From: Chloroflexota bacterium
GTDB lineage: Bacteria; Chloroflexota; Anaerolineae; Anaerolineales; UBA4823
Assembly: GCA_029782365.1 (NCBI GenBank)
Contig: JAKOUW010000255.1
Coordinates: 1 to 33,302 of the forward strand
Length of the DNA: 33,302 nt
Direction of reading: 5' to 3'
Below the pieces are notes generated by a model that saw nothing but the letters and a program-made list of their open reading frames with translations, was not told the origin of the DNA and ran no database searches. Positions 15,677 through 23,851 of this stretch are shown in pieces (within the stretch, counting starts at the first letter, position 1; the number at the start of each line of letters is the position of its first letter). The position numbers were made by a program, and so were the translations under genes.

Positions 15677-16552
15677 CTAATTCTGCGCCGCGCCAGACAG
15701 GCGCGTGGCGTAATACAGGCCCAACAGCGCTACGAGCTGCGGGCCGCTGACCGCCTCCAGCGACCAGTGGGCGGCGGCCTTGCGGTACGCCGAGCGGAGG
15801 TGCTGCTCCACGGTGCGCGGCGAGAGCGAGAGGTGGTCGGCGATCTCCTGGTAGCTCAGGCCCTGGCGCACCAGCAGCTCCACTGCGCTGCGCTCGGCGG
15901 GGCTGAGCGCGCCGAGCACAAACGCGTTGGCGTGCTCCATTTTTTCGGCGAGCTGCAGGCCGCGGGCGCGTTCGGCGGCGGCGAAGGGGTCCTCGATCTG
16001 CTCCAGGCCGGCCAGCACCGGCGAGATGCGGCTCCACAGGATGACCGGGATGGCGATCAGGTGCGCCTCATCGCCGGGCAGGGGGTGCAGGCGGCGGGCG
16101 GCCAGGAAATCGCCGCCGGAGTACAGGTGCCACAACCGGTCATCTTCGTCGAAGAGTAACTGCGCCGCCGCCATGCCAAAGACGGCAAACGTCTTGCGCC
16201 CGCCGGCGATGGACAGGTGCACCTTCAGGCCCTGGCGCTTGGCAGACAGCGTCTCGCGGTACACCACGCGGAAAGCCGCCTGGGCGGCGGCGGGCGTGTC
16301 CACGTCCGGCAGGGGGAGGCCGGCCTCGTCCGCCACGCAGGCCAGGCGCAGGGCGGCGCCGGCTTGCGGCGCGGCAAAGGCCGCCTGCAGGTCGCGCAGC
16401 GCGGCGGCGATGCCCGGCAGGCTGCCGGCGGTGTGGATCGCCGTCACCTGCTCGATGCGCTCGCCCTGCAGGCGCAGTAAATCGAGAGCGGCAGTGATGA
16501 CCTGCGGCTCTGTGCCCAAGGTAGCGATGAGAACAGCCTGCTGATTTGGCAC
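15677..16552 (-). CDS. CARF (NE0113-like) protein with C-terminal LuxR/GerE-type HTH
   Basis: This is a 291-residue protein from GTG 16552, first gene of the operon. Residues 5-170 form a CARF domain of the NE0113/PF09623 type: VLIATLGTEPQVITAALDLL at the N-terminus and SIAGGRKTFAVFGMAAAQLL (115-134), then DDRLWHLYSGGDF. Residues 216-258 are a GerE/LuxR helix-turn-helix: LSPAERSAVELLVRQGLSY, QEIADHLSLSPRTVEQHL and a basic tail. No HEPN or nuclease motif is seen. The likely role is a transcription factor whose DNA binding responds to cyclic oligoadenylate made by the cas10 product 120 bases downstream. Its target sites are unknown; an inverted repeat directly before its start is a candidate operator. 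Archaeal Csa3 has a CARF plus winged helix, so the principle is known but the HTH type here differs. Confidence 0.85.
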   Translation of the reverse strand: MPNQQAVLIATLGTEPQVITAALDLLRLQGERIEQVTAIHTAGSLPGIAAALRDLQAAFAAPQAGAALRLACVADEAGLPLPDVDTPAAAQAAFRVVYRETLSAKRQGLKVHLSIAGGRKTFAVFGMAAAQLLFDEDDRLWHLYSGGDFLAARRLHPLPGDEAHLIAIPVILWSRISPVLAGLEQIEDPFAAAERARGLQLAEKMEHANAFVLGALSPAERSAVELLVRQGLSYQEIADHLSLSPRTVEQHLRSAYRKAAAHWSLEAVSGPQLVALLGLYYATRLSGAAQN

Positions 16553-16556
16553 CGGT

Positions 16557-16583
16557 ACGTTCCAAAAAAATCCCTGCGAACGT
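16557..16583. promoter_or_regulatory. Inverted repeat ACGTTC-n15-GAACGT, candidate operator
   Basis: A perfect 6-bp inverted repeat whose half-site centres are 21 bp apart (two helical turns) lies four bases upstream of the GTG of the CARF-HTH gene, downstream of the candidate promoter. The position fits a repressor or autoregulatory site, but the link to this protein is inference and a 6-bp repeat can arise by chance. Confidence 0.35.
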
Positions 16584-16660
16584 GGTTGAGCGTTGAAGAA
16601 CTCCCCCGGCGCGGAGGGCGCCCGGGTGGATGGCGGTATGACGCGGTACGGTTAAGAATG

Positions 16661-16689
16661 ATTAAACAACAAAATTTCAAAAAAAGCAA
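16661..16689 (-). promoter_or_regulatory. Candidate promoter of the type III-A operon
   Basis: On the minus strand TTGCTT (16689-16684), a 17-base spacer and TTTAAT (16666-16661) form a fair sigma-70-like promoter in an AT-rich stretch about 100 bases before the first gene. No stronger candidate is seen between array 2 and the operon. Confidence 0.45.
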
Positions 16690-16938
16690 CAGGCCGAGGG
16701 GGTGATTTCAGGGGAATTTTCGATTTTTAATTTTTGATTGTGAAAGCGGGGATGTCGGTTGGCAGTGAGTGAATCGTGCAACTGCCGCATCCCGCAGACG
16801 CGAAAAAAGACCTGGCAAAGCGCTGCCCGGCGCAGGCAGGGTATTTTAACGAGCTCAGCGGCTGCTGCGCGTCTGAAGATCCCATCCAGCGGCGGCATGA
16901 TGGGCTGCAATCAGCCATCGAAAATCTACAATCTTCAA

Positions 16939-18613
16939 TGTTTAAAGCCCTTCCGGGCATTTATTGATTCATACAATCTTTGCATACATCCTGAAAGGAA
17001 ACAACTAAATGCGTCTTAATGCCCTTCCGGGCATTTATTGATTCATACCAAATCAAGGATGTAGCAATACCAGTACGTGATAACTGTCTTAATGCCCTTC
17101 CGGGCATTTATTGGTTCATACGAGGTCAGCAACGCTCATCCAAAAACTTTTCTCTCCATGTGTCTTAATGCCCTTCCGGGCATTTATTGATTCATACAGA
17201 GACACTAGAGTGTGCGAACTACATGATTGAGAATGGGTCTTAATGCCCTTCCGGGCATTTATTGATTCATACCACATTGAATTGTCAAGTTATCAAGAGA
17301 ATCTACTCATTGTCTTAATGCCCTTCCGGGCATTTATTGATTCATACGAAACCTGTTAGTAAACCTGCTACGCCTAAGCCTACTACGTCTTAATGCCCTT
17401 CCGGGCATTTATTGATTCATACCTAGGGAATATGAAGCGTTGAAAATGGCGTACAGTATCGTCTTAATGCCCTTCCGGGCATTTATTGATTCATACGATA
17501 TACAGACGCAGGCGAACCGAGTTTTAAATTGAAAGGGTCTTAATGCCCTTCCGGGCATTTATTGATTCATACTTAAGAGATGTTTTGATACCTTGTTCAA
17601 ATAGAAAGTCTTAATGCCCTTCCGGGCATTTATTGATTCATACGAAATAGATGCTGTCTATGCCGTTCTTAAAGAGAAGGCAGAGTCTTAATGCCCTTCC
17701 GGGCATTTATTGATTCATACAAATGGCAGCACAGTTTCAAACCCCGAATAAACTTATTTGTCTTAATGCCCTTCCGGGCATTTATTGATTCATACTCAAC
17801 CAGGTGCGGCAGACCATCAACGTGGACTATGTAGGTCTTAATGCCCTTCCGGGCATTTATTGATTCATACCCACGCCGCCAAGGGCTTGCAGCCAGATAG
17901 GCTGGTTTGTCTTAATGCCCTTCCGGGCATTTATTGATTCATACCTAATGGTGCTAGAATCTCTAATCTTCTACTCATACTAGGTCTTAATGCCCTTCCG
18001 GGCATTTATTGATTCATACATATTCGTATAAATACGATTATAAAAATCCAGAATTCGTCTTAATGCCCTTCCGGGCATTTATTGATTCATACGCACCGTT
18101 GATATCGCCCTTACTCCAGGGATCAAGTATGGTCTTAATGCCCTTCCGGGCATTTATTGATTCATACCAAGATAGAGTGTGCCACTTACCCCTGCAGGTA
18201 CATCCGTCTTAATGCCCTTCCGGGCATTTATTGATTCATACCCAAAATTGCCGTGGACGTACATAGAACTTCTGTGTCCTGGGTCTTAATGCCCTTCCGG
18301 GCATTTATTGATTCATACATGAAGTAACCTTTGACAACAAGGAAGGATAGGCAACTAGTCTTAATGCCCTTCCGGGCATTTATTGATTCATACAAATTAG
18401 TGCAAGTGGCAAAACGCTTGCAAAGTGTAGGTCTTAATGCCCTTCCGGGCATTTATTGATTCATACAAGGCATGAAAATGGCCTTCGTAATTCTAGCAGG
18501 CATCGTCTTAATGCCCTTCCGGGCATTTATTGATTCATACTCATCTTGTGGCTGGTAAGGTAAGCCCTCACCTCTGTGTCTTAATGCCCTTCCGGGCATT
18601 TATTGATTCATAC
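16939..18613 (-). CRISPR. CRISPR array 2: 23 repeats of 36 bp, 22 spacers
   Basis: Repeats begin GTCTTAATGCCC and end TTGATTCATAC on the + strand, with an AATGCCC/GGGCATT stem and a TTCC loop. They start at 16939, 17013, 17086, 17162, 17237, 17312, 17387, 17461, 17537, 17608, 17685, 17760, 17835, 17909, 17984, 18057, 18132, 18206, 18283, 18358, 18431, 18505 and 18578; spacers are 35-41 bp. The first copy (16939) has four changes at its left end and the copy at 17086 has one base change. Decay at the left, a leader on the right shared with array 1, and the hairpin lying next to the ATTAAGAC tag all indicate minus-strand transcription. Spacers are mostly AT-rich compared with those of array 1, suggesting different target genomes. 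Confidence 0.97.
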
Positions 18614-18830
18614 CCTGCTCAAAAGCCTGTCATTCCGGCAGAACCTGGCCAGCTAGGCTTCCCATCCGGCAAACCTGCCGCTGGCGGCTGCCGGAACGGG
18701 GTTTTTCGGCGCCTGGCCTGCCGTTTCTTTTTTTCTGCGCACCCCCTCCTGGTTTTGGGCTGTTTTTGCCTGTTTGGGCCGGGGGGGTACGCAAACCGGT
18801 TGCATTGGATTATACACCTTTTTCTCACCT
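18614..18830 (-). promoter_or_regulatory. Leader and promoter of CRISPR array 2
   Basis: It is homologous to the array 1 leader. Shared blocks include CCTGCTC touching the repeat, CCGTTTCTTTTTTTCTGCG, a C-run and G-run inverted repeat around 18737-18794 (GCGCACCCCC pairing with GGGGGTACGC, one mismatch) and GTATAAT. The minus-strand -10 box TATAAT is at 18814-18809. The -35 region is weak, as in array 1. Confidence 0.78.
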
Positions 18831-18930
18831 GCTCCTGGGCGCCTGCCGTGCGCCAAAGCCGTCTGGCTGCCGCCTGCCCTGATTCTATAAGAGAAGCAGG
18901 ACGGCGTCAACCGGGCGGCGCAACAAGGGT

Positions 18931-18947
18931 TATAATCCCTCCGGAGG
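18931..18947 (+). promoter_or_regulatory. -10 box and ribosome binding site of the methyltransferase gene
   Basis: TATAAT at 18931-18936 lies 17 bases before the ATG and CGGAGG ends at 18947, so the expected transcript start would be at or just before the Shine-Dalgarno. The 5' leader would thus be very short. No clear -35 box is seen. Confidence 0.5.
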
Positions 18948-18953
18948 TCCCTT

Positions 18954-19820
18954 ATGGCCAAACAAACCGTCAACCGCACCGCCCTGGGCGCCGCCGTGTG
19001 CCGCATGATCGAGCAGTACCAGCCCGAGAAGCACCGCCTGTTCGCCGACCCGCTGGCGCAAGAGCTGGTTGGCGGTCTCATCAAGTGGTTGATGCAGTTT
19101 CCGGGCATGCGCAGCCTGACCGTCCAGCAGACCGACGCCGTGGCCGCCGGGATTTACGGCGCCCAGGTGTGCCGCACGCGTTACATCGATGAGGCCGTGC
19201 AGGCGGCGGTCGCCGGAGGCGTCGACCAGTTGGTGATCCTGGGTGCGGGGTACGATACACGCCCCTACCGCCTGCCGCGCCTGGAGGCCGTGCGGGTGTT
19301 CGAGGTCGACCTGCCGGCGGTGCAGGAGGATAAGAAAAAGAAGCTGCAGAAATACCTGGGCCGCCTGCCGGAGCGGGTGACGTACCTGCCCATCGACTTC
19401 GACACGCAGTCCCTGGAGGCGGCTTTTGCCGGTTCTGGCTTCGACCCCGGCCGGCCGGCGTTCTTCCTGTGGGAGGGCGTGACTCAATATATCAGCGAAG
19501 ACGCCGTGCGCCGGACGCTGGCCTTCGTGGGACAATCGGCGCCGGGCAGCGGGCTGGTGTTCACCTATGTGCTGAAGAGCATCATCGAACGGCGCTCAGA
19601 CATTCCCGGCATCGACCATATGCTGGAGGTCGTCGGCAAACAGTCGCCCTGGATTTTCGGCCTCGAACCAGCCGGCCTGCAGGAATTCCTGCGGCCGTTT
19701 CATCTTTCTCTGGCTGCCGAGGTAGGCGCGGCGGATTACCAGGAAAAATACCTGAGCCCCATCGGACGGAGACTGGACGTATTTGCCGGAGAGCGCATCG
19801 CCCAGGCTGTTGTGGGATGA
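18954..19820 (+). CDS. SAM-dependent methyltransferase, leucine carboxyl methyltransferase family
   Basis: This is a 288-residue class I methyltransferase of the LCMT/TIGR00027 type (PF04072). Features are FADPLAQELVGG near residue 25, the TRYIDEAV segment, the SAM-binding motif LVILGAGYDTRPYRL at about 90-105, FEVDLPAVQEDKKKKL with the acidic ribose-binding residue, and FLWEGVTQYISEDAVRRTL. In bacteria these enzymes are putative O-methyltransferases, often of polyketides or other small molecules; the substrate cannot be told here. A GGAGG ribosome binding site precedes the ATG. It is transcribed away from array 2 and has no obvious functional tie to the CRISPR locus. Confidence 0.88.
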   Translation: MAKQTVNRTALGAAVCRMIEQYQPEKHRLFADPLAQELVGGLIKWLMQFPGMRSLTVQQTDAVAAGIYGAQVCRTRYIDEAVQAAVAGGVDQLVILGAGYDTRPYRLPRLEAVRVFEVDLPAVQEDKKKKLQKYLGRLPERVTYLPIDFDTQSLEAAFAGSGFDPGRPAFFLWEGVTQYISEDAVRRTLAFVGQSAPGSGLVFTYVLKSIIERRSDIPGIDHMLEVVGKQSPWIFGLEPAGLQEFLRPFHLSLAAEVGAADYQEKYLSPIGRRLDVFAGERIAQAVVG

Positions 19821-19836
19821 TCGTGTCTGTTATAAT
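19808..19836 (+). promoter_or_regulatory. Candidate promoter of the NHL-repeat gene
   Basis: A perfect TATAAT at 19831-19836 lies 84 bases before the NHL gene, with TTGTGG 15 bases upstream as a poor -35 box, overlapping the end of the methyltransferase gene. GGAGG at 19910-19914 precedes the ATG. Confidence 0.4.
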
Positions 19837-19919
19837 TCCATAAATCCTTCTCCCATTACTCCATAAATTTCCCCAGCCATCGAAGCACGATCGCAGCGCA
19901 GCGCGCACAGGAGGCGAAG

Positions 19920-22900
19920 ATGTCTGTTCGATTCAGGTTGATCTTGGTGTTGACTCTGTTGGCCGGCCTGCTGGCCGCGCCGCCCCAGCCTGGCTCTGCC
20001 GCCTTCCACTACTTCGCCGACCTGGTCATCGGCCAGGGGGATTTCACGTCCAACAGCCCGAACCGCGGCGCCTCCACCGCCGCCGGCGGGCTGGACTTTC
20101 CCCAGGTGGCTGTGCTGGACAGGCAGGGCAGCCTGTACGTGGCCGATACCTTCAACCACCGCGTCCTGCGCTACGACGCCCCGCTGGCCAGCGGCATGGA
20201 CGCCAGCCTGGTACTCGGCCAGGCGGACTTCTCCGGCCGCTTCGCCAACCGCGGCGGCGCGGCCGCCGCCGGCACGCTCAACCTGCCCGACGGGCTGGCG
20301 CTGGATGCCGCCGGCAGTTTGTACGTGGCGGATTTTGGCAACAACCGCGTCTTGAAATTCAGCCCGCCGTTTTCCAACGGCATGGACGCCAGCCTGGTGC
20401 TCGGCCAGGCCGATTTCACCTCCACCAGCCTCAACCGGGGCGGCGCGCCCAGCGCCAGCACCCTGGCCTGGCCGGTGGGCCTGGCTGTGGGCACTGACGG
20501 CGCGCTGTACGTCTCAGATAACAACAACCAGCGCATCCTGCGCTTCCCCGCCCCGCTGACCAGCGGCATGGAGGCCAACCTGGTGCTCGGCCAGGCCGAT
20601 TTCACCTCGAACAGCCCCAACCGCGGCGGCGCGCCGGCCGCCAACAGCCTTTCGGCGCCCACCGGCCTGGCCCTGGACGCCGCCGGCAGCCTGTACGTGG
20701 CCGATTCGTACAACCACCGCCTGTTGAAGTTCGGCGCCCCGCTGGCCGGCGGCATGGACGCCAGCCTGGTGCTCGGCCAGGCCGATTTCACCGCCAACCT
20801 TCCCAACCGCGGCGCCGCCCCCAGCGCTGCCAGCCTGAACGAGCCGCACGATGTGGCGGTGGACGCCTGGGGCAACGTGTATGCCGCCGATTACGCCAAC
20901 CACCGCCTGCTGGAATACAACGCGCCGTCCGCCAACGGCGCCGGCGCCAACCGCCTGTTCGGCCAGGAAGCCTACACCGCCAGCGCGCCCAACAGCGGCG
21001 GGGTCAGCTCGGCCAGCCTGTACAACCCGATCGGCGTGGCGCTGGACGCCTGGGGCAACCTGTACACCGCCGACCGCCTCAACCACCGCCTGCTGCGCTT
21101 TGCCCAGCCGGTGCCTCCCGGCGCACCGGCGGCGGCGGCGCTGTTCCCCAACGTGATCGCCGCCGGCGGGCCTGATTTTACCCTGCAGGTGGACGGCAGC
21201 GGGTTCATGGCCAATTCGTTGGTGCGCTGGAACGGCAGCCCCCGCCCGACGACCTTCCTGTCCTTTAATAAGCTTGCCGCGGCGATCAGCGCCGCCGACA
21301 TCCAATCCGGCAGCAGCGGCAGCGTCACCGTTTTCACCCCGGCGCCGGGCGGCGGCGAATCGGCGCCGCTCGCCCTGACGCTCTACACGCGCGCCGCCTA
21401 CGATGCAACCGCCGACCTGGTGTTCGGCCAGGATAATTTCAGCAGCAGCGCCAAAACCAGCGGCGCCAGCGGCCTGAACCAGCCGGTCAACCTGGCCTTC
21501 GACGAATATGACCGGCTGTACGTGGCCGATACCATCAACAACCGCGTCCTGCGCTACAGCCGCCCCTTCTACAACGGCCAGGCCGCCGACCTGGTGCTCG
21601 GGCAGGGCGATTTCACCGCCACCCTGGCCAACCGCGGCGGCGCGGCGCCGGCCGCCAACAGCCTTTACCAGCCCCTGGGCGTGGCCGTGGACGCCGGAGG
21701 GCGGCTCTTCGTTGCGGACAGCGGCAACAACCGCGTGCTGGTCTACAACCCGCCCTTCACCAGCGGCATGCCGGCCAGCGTGGTGATCGGGCATGGCGAT
21801 TTCACGACCCAATTTTCGGCCCTGGGCCCGACCTCTTTGTGGAAACCGGGCGGCCTGGCGCTCAACGCCAGCGGCCAGTTGATCGTGGCCGACAGCAACC
21901 ACAACCGGGTGCTGGTGTTCAACCCGCCGTTTACCACCCACCAGGCGGCCGCCTATTTATTTGGGCAGAGCAGTTTCTTCATCGCCACGCCGAACATGGG
22001 CAGCGCTCAGCCGAGCGCCGCCTCGCTGTGGAACCCGTTCCTGGTGGCCGCCGACGGCGCCGGCTTTTATGTCAGCGATGAAAACAACAACCGCCTGCTG
22101 CGCTTCGATCTTGCCTCGCCCATTGCCACCCTGGTGCTGGGCCAGCCGGATTTCAGCTCGAACCTGGTGCTGCCGCCCAGCGCCCAGAGCGTGTATGCGC
22201 CGGGCGGCATGGCCCTGGACAGGCAGGGCAACCTGTACATTGCGGACTACTTCTATCACCGCCTGCTGGTCTTTCGCGCCCCGCTCAGCAGTTGGATGAG
22301 CGCCAGCCTGGTGCTCGGCCAGCCCGATTTCACTTCCAAAACCCTCCAGCCAACCTCCGCCAGCACCTTAAATTTTCCGATGGGCGTGGCGCTGGACTCG
22401 TTGGGAAACCTGTTCATCGCCGACCAGAACAATTCACGCCTGGTGGAATTTGACCGGCCGCTGCCGCCTGCCGCGCCGGACGCCCAGGCCGTCAGCTCCT
22501 CTGTCCTGGCGCTGGGCAGCCCGGGCGTCAGCCTGGCGGTGCTCGGGCAGTATTTCGAGGCCAGTTCGCAGATGCGCTGGAACGGCAGCAGCCGCCCCAC
22601 CACGCTGGTTGCGCCGACCCAACTGCGCGCTGCCCTGGCGGCCGGCGATCTCAACGCAGTTGGACCGAATTTTGTGACCGTGTACACCCCGGCCCCGGGC
22701 GGCGGAGTGTCTGCCGCGCTGACCGTGACGCTGTATGCCCGCTCGCCCTTCGACCGCCAGGCCGACCTGGCGCTGGGCCAGGGCGATTTCACGCACGGCT
22801 CTGCCAACCGCTTCGGCCTTTCGGCGTTCGGCCTGTCCAGCCCGCAGGCGGCGGTGCTGGATAAGCAGGGAAACCTGTTCGTGGCTGATACGCAGAACAA

Positions 22901-23849
22901 CCGCGTCGTGCGCTATGACGCCCCGTTCTACACCGGCCAGCCGGCCAGCCTGTGGCTTGGCGGATCGAACCTGGCAATCGACGCCTCCACTTTTATGCCC
23001 GCCGCGCTGGCCTTCGACGCCGCCGGCCGCCTGTACGTTGCTGATTACACCTTTAACCGCGTCCTGCGCTTCACCCCGCCCTTCAGCTTTGGCATGGACG
23101 CCGACCTGGTGATCGGCCAGGCGGATTTCACCTCGGTCTCCACCCTGACCAGCGCTTCGGTGCTCAACCATCCCACCGGCCTGGCCCTGGACGCCCAGGG
23201 TAACCTGTTCGTGGTCGACCAGGGCGCCAACCGCCTTCTGCGCTTCGACGCGCCGCTCACCAACGGCCAGGCCGCCAGCCTGGTGCTCGGCCAGGGGGAC
23301 TTCACCAGCGGCAGTCCCAACGGCGGCGCGCCGGCAGTCAACGCCGCTGGTTTTTCGTCGCCCAACGGCCTGGCGCTGGACAGGCAGGGGAACCTGTTCG
23401 TCTCCGACCAGTTCAACCACCGCCTGCTGGCGTTCAAGCCGCCCTTCTCCAACGGCATGAGCGCCAGCCTGGTGCTCGGCCAGGGCGATTTCTCCAGCCA
23501 CGCCCCCAATCGCGGCGCGGCGCCGGCGGCCAACACCCTGAACAACCCGACCGGCCTGACGCTGGACGCTGCCGGCAGCCTGTACGTGGCCGATTACGCC
23601 AACCACCGCCTCCTGCAGTTCCGCCCGCCGCTGGCCAACGGCGCCGGCGCCGTGCGCGTCTTCGGCCAGCCGGGTTTTGCTTCCAACAGCGCCAACGCCG
23701 GCGGCCTGGGCGCCGCCAGCCTGGATCACCCGCTGGGCGTGTTTGTCGACGCCCAGGGCAGAGTGTACGTCGGCGACGCCGGCAACAACCGCCTGCTGGT
23801 CTTCGACCGCTGGCTGTACGCTGTTTCGCTCCCCCTGGTGCGGAGGTGA
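19920..23849 (+). CDS. Exported NHL-repeat beta-propeller protein with two IPT-like domains
   Basis: This is a 1309-residue protein with an N-terminal signal peptide (RFRLILVLTLLAGLLA, cleavage probably after GSA). Repeats of about 50-60 residues read roughly 'P.GLALDAAGSLYVADSYNHRLLKF..PL..GM.ASLVLGQADFTS'. They form three blocks (about 30-395, 495-845 and 945-1300) that would fold as NHL beta-propellers. The blocks are separated by two related immunoglobulin-like IPT/TIG domains (about 396-490 and 847-943), each with RWNGSxRPTTxL and VTVxTPAPGGG. The ending LPLVRR resembles the short YLPLVxR tails seen on other Chloroflexota exported proteins. Function is unknown; surface binding is inference. 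The next gene starts right at its stop, suggesting an operon. Confidence 0.88.
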   Translation: MSVRFRLILVLTLLAGLLAAPPQPGSAAFHYFADLVIGQGDFTSNSPNRGASTAAGGLDFPQVAVLDRQGSLYVADTFNHRVLRYDAPLASGMDASLVLGQADFSGRFANRGGAAAAGTLNLPDGLALDAAGSLYVADFGNNRVLKFSPPFSNGMDASLVLGQADFTSTSLNRGGAPSASTLAWPVGLAVGTDGALYVSDNNNQRILRFPAPLTSGMEANLVLGQADFTSNSPNRGGAPAANSLSAPTGLALDAAGSLYVADSYNHRLLKFGAPLAGGMDASLVLGQADFTANLPNRGAAPSAASLNEPHDVAVDAWGNVYAADYANHRLLEYNAPSANGAGANRLFGQEAYTASAPNSGGVSSASLYNPIGVALDAWGNLYTADRLNHRLLRFAQPVPPGAPAAAALFPNVIAAGGPDFTLQVDGSGFMANSLVRWNGSPRPTTFLSFNKLAAAISAADIQSGSSGSVTVFTPAPGGGESAPLALTLYTRAAYDATADLVFGQDNFSSSAKTSGASGLNQPVNLAFDEYDRLYVADTINNRVLRYSRPFYNGQAADLVLGQGDFTATLANRGGAAPAANSLYQPLGVAVDAGGRLFVADSGNNRVLVYNPPFTSGMPASVVIGHGDFTTQFSALGPTSLWKPGGLALNASGQLIVADSNHNRVLVFNPPFTTHQAAAYLFGQSSFFIATPNMGSAQPSAASLWNPFLVAADGAGFYVSDENNNRLLRFDLASPIATLVLGQPDFSSNLVLPPSAQSVYAPGGMALDRQGNLYIADYFYHRLLVFRAPLSSWMSASLVLGQPDFTSKTLQPTSASTLNFPMGVALDSLGNLFIADQNNSRLVEFDRPLPPAAPDAQAVSSSVLALGSPGVSLAVLGQYFEASSQMRWNGSSRPTTLVAPTQLRAALAAGDLNAVGPNFVTVYTPAPGGGVSAALTVTLYARSPFDRQADLALGQGDFTHGSANRFGLSAFGLSSPQAAVLDKQGNLFVADTQNNRVVRYDAPFYTGQPASLWLGGSNLAIDASTFMPAALAFDAAGRLYVADYTFNRVLRFTPPFSFGMDADLVIGQADFTSVSTLTSASVLNHPTGLALDAQGNLFVVDQGANRLLRFDAPLTNGQAASLVLGQGDFTSGSPNGGAPAVNAAGFSSPNGLALDRQGNLFVSDQFNHRLLAFKPPFSNGMSASLVLGQGDFSSHAPNRGAAPAANTLNNPTGLTLDAAGSLYVADYANHRLLQFRPPLANGAGAVRVFGQPGFASNSANAGGLGAASLDHPLGVFVDAQGRVYVGDAGNNRLLVFDRWLYAVSLPLVRR

Positions 23850-23851
23850 AG

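Larger units (their letters stand above)
16553..16938. other. Intergenic region between array 2 trailer and the cas operon
   Basis: This is about 385 bases with no supported gene. The left part holds the candidate promoter and inverted repeat of the cas operon. Positions 16721-16745 and 16919-16938 carry AT-rich runs resembling the ATCTAAAAT linkers between cas genes. The GC-rich part from 16750 to 16915 has short open frames on both strands with no family resemblance and no ribosome binding site; I see nothing else in it. Confidence 0.5.

Noticed and set aside
16759..17019. Short open frames between the cas operon and array 2
   Set aside because: They run into the degenerate CRISPR repeat, lack initiation signals and show no family features.
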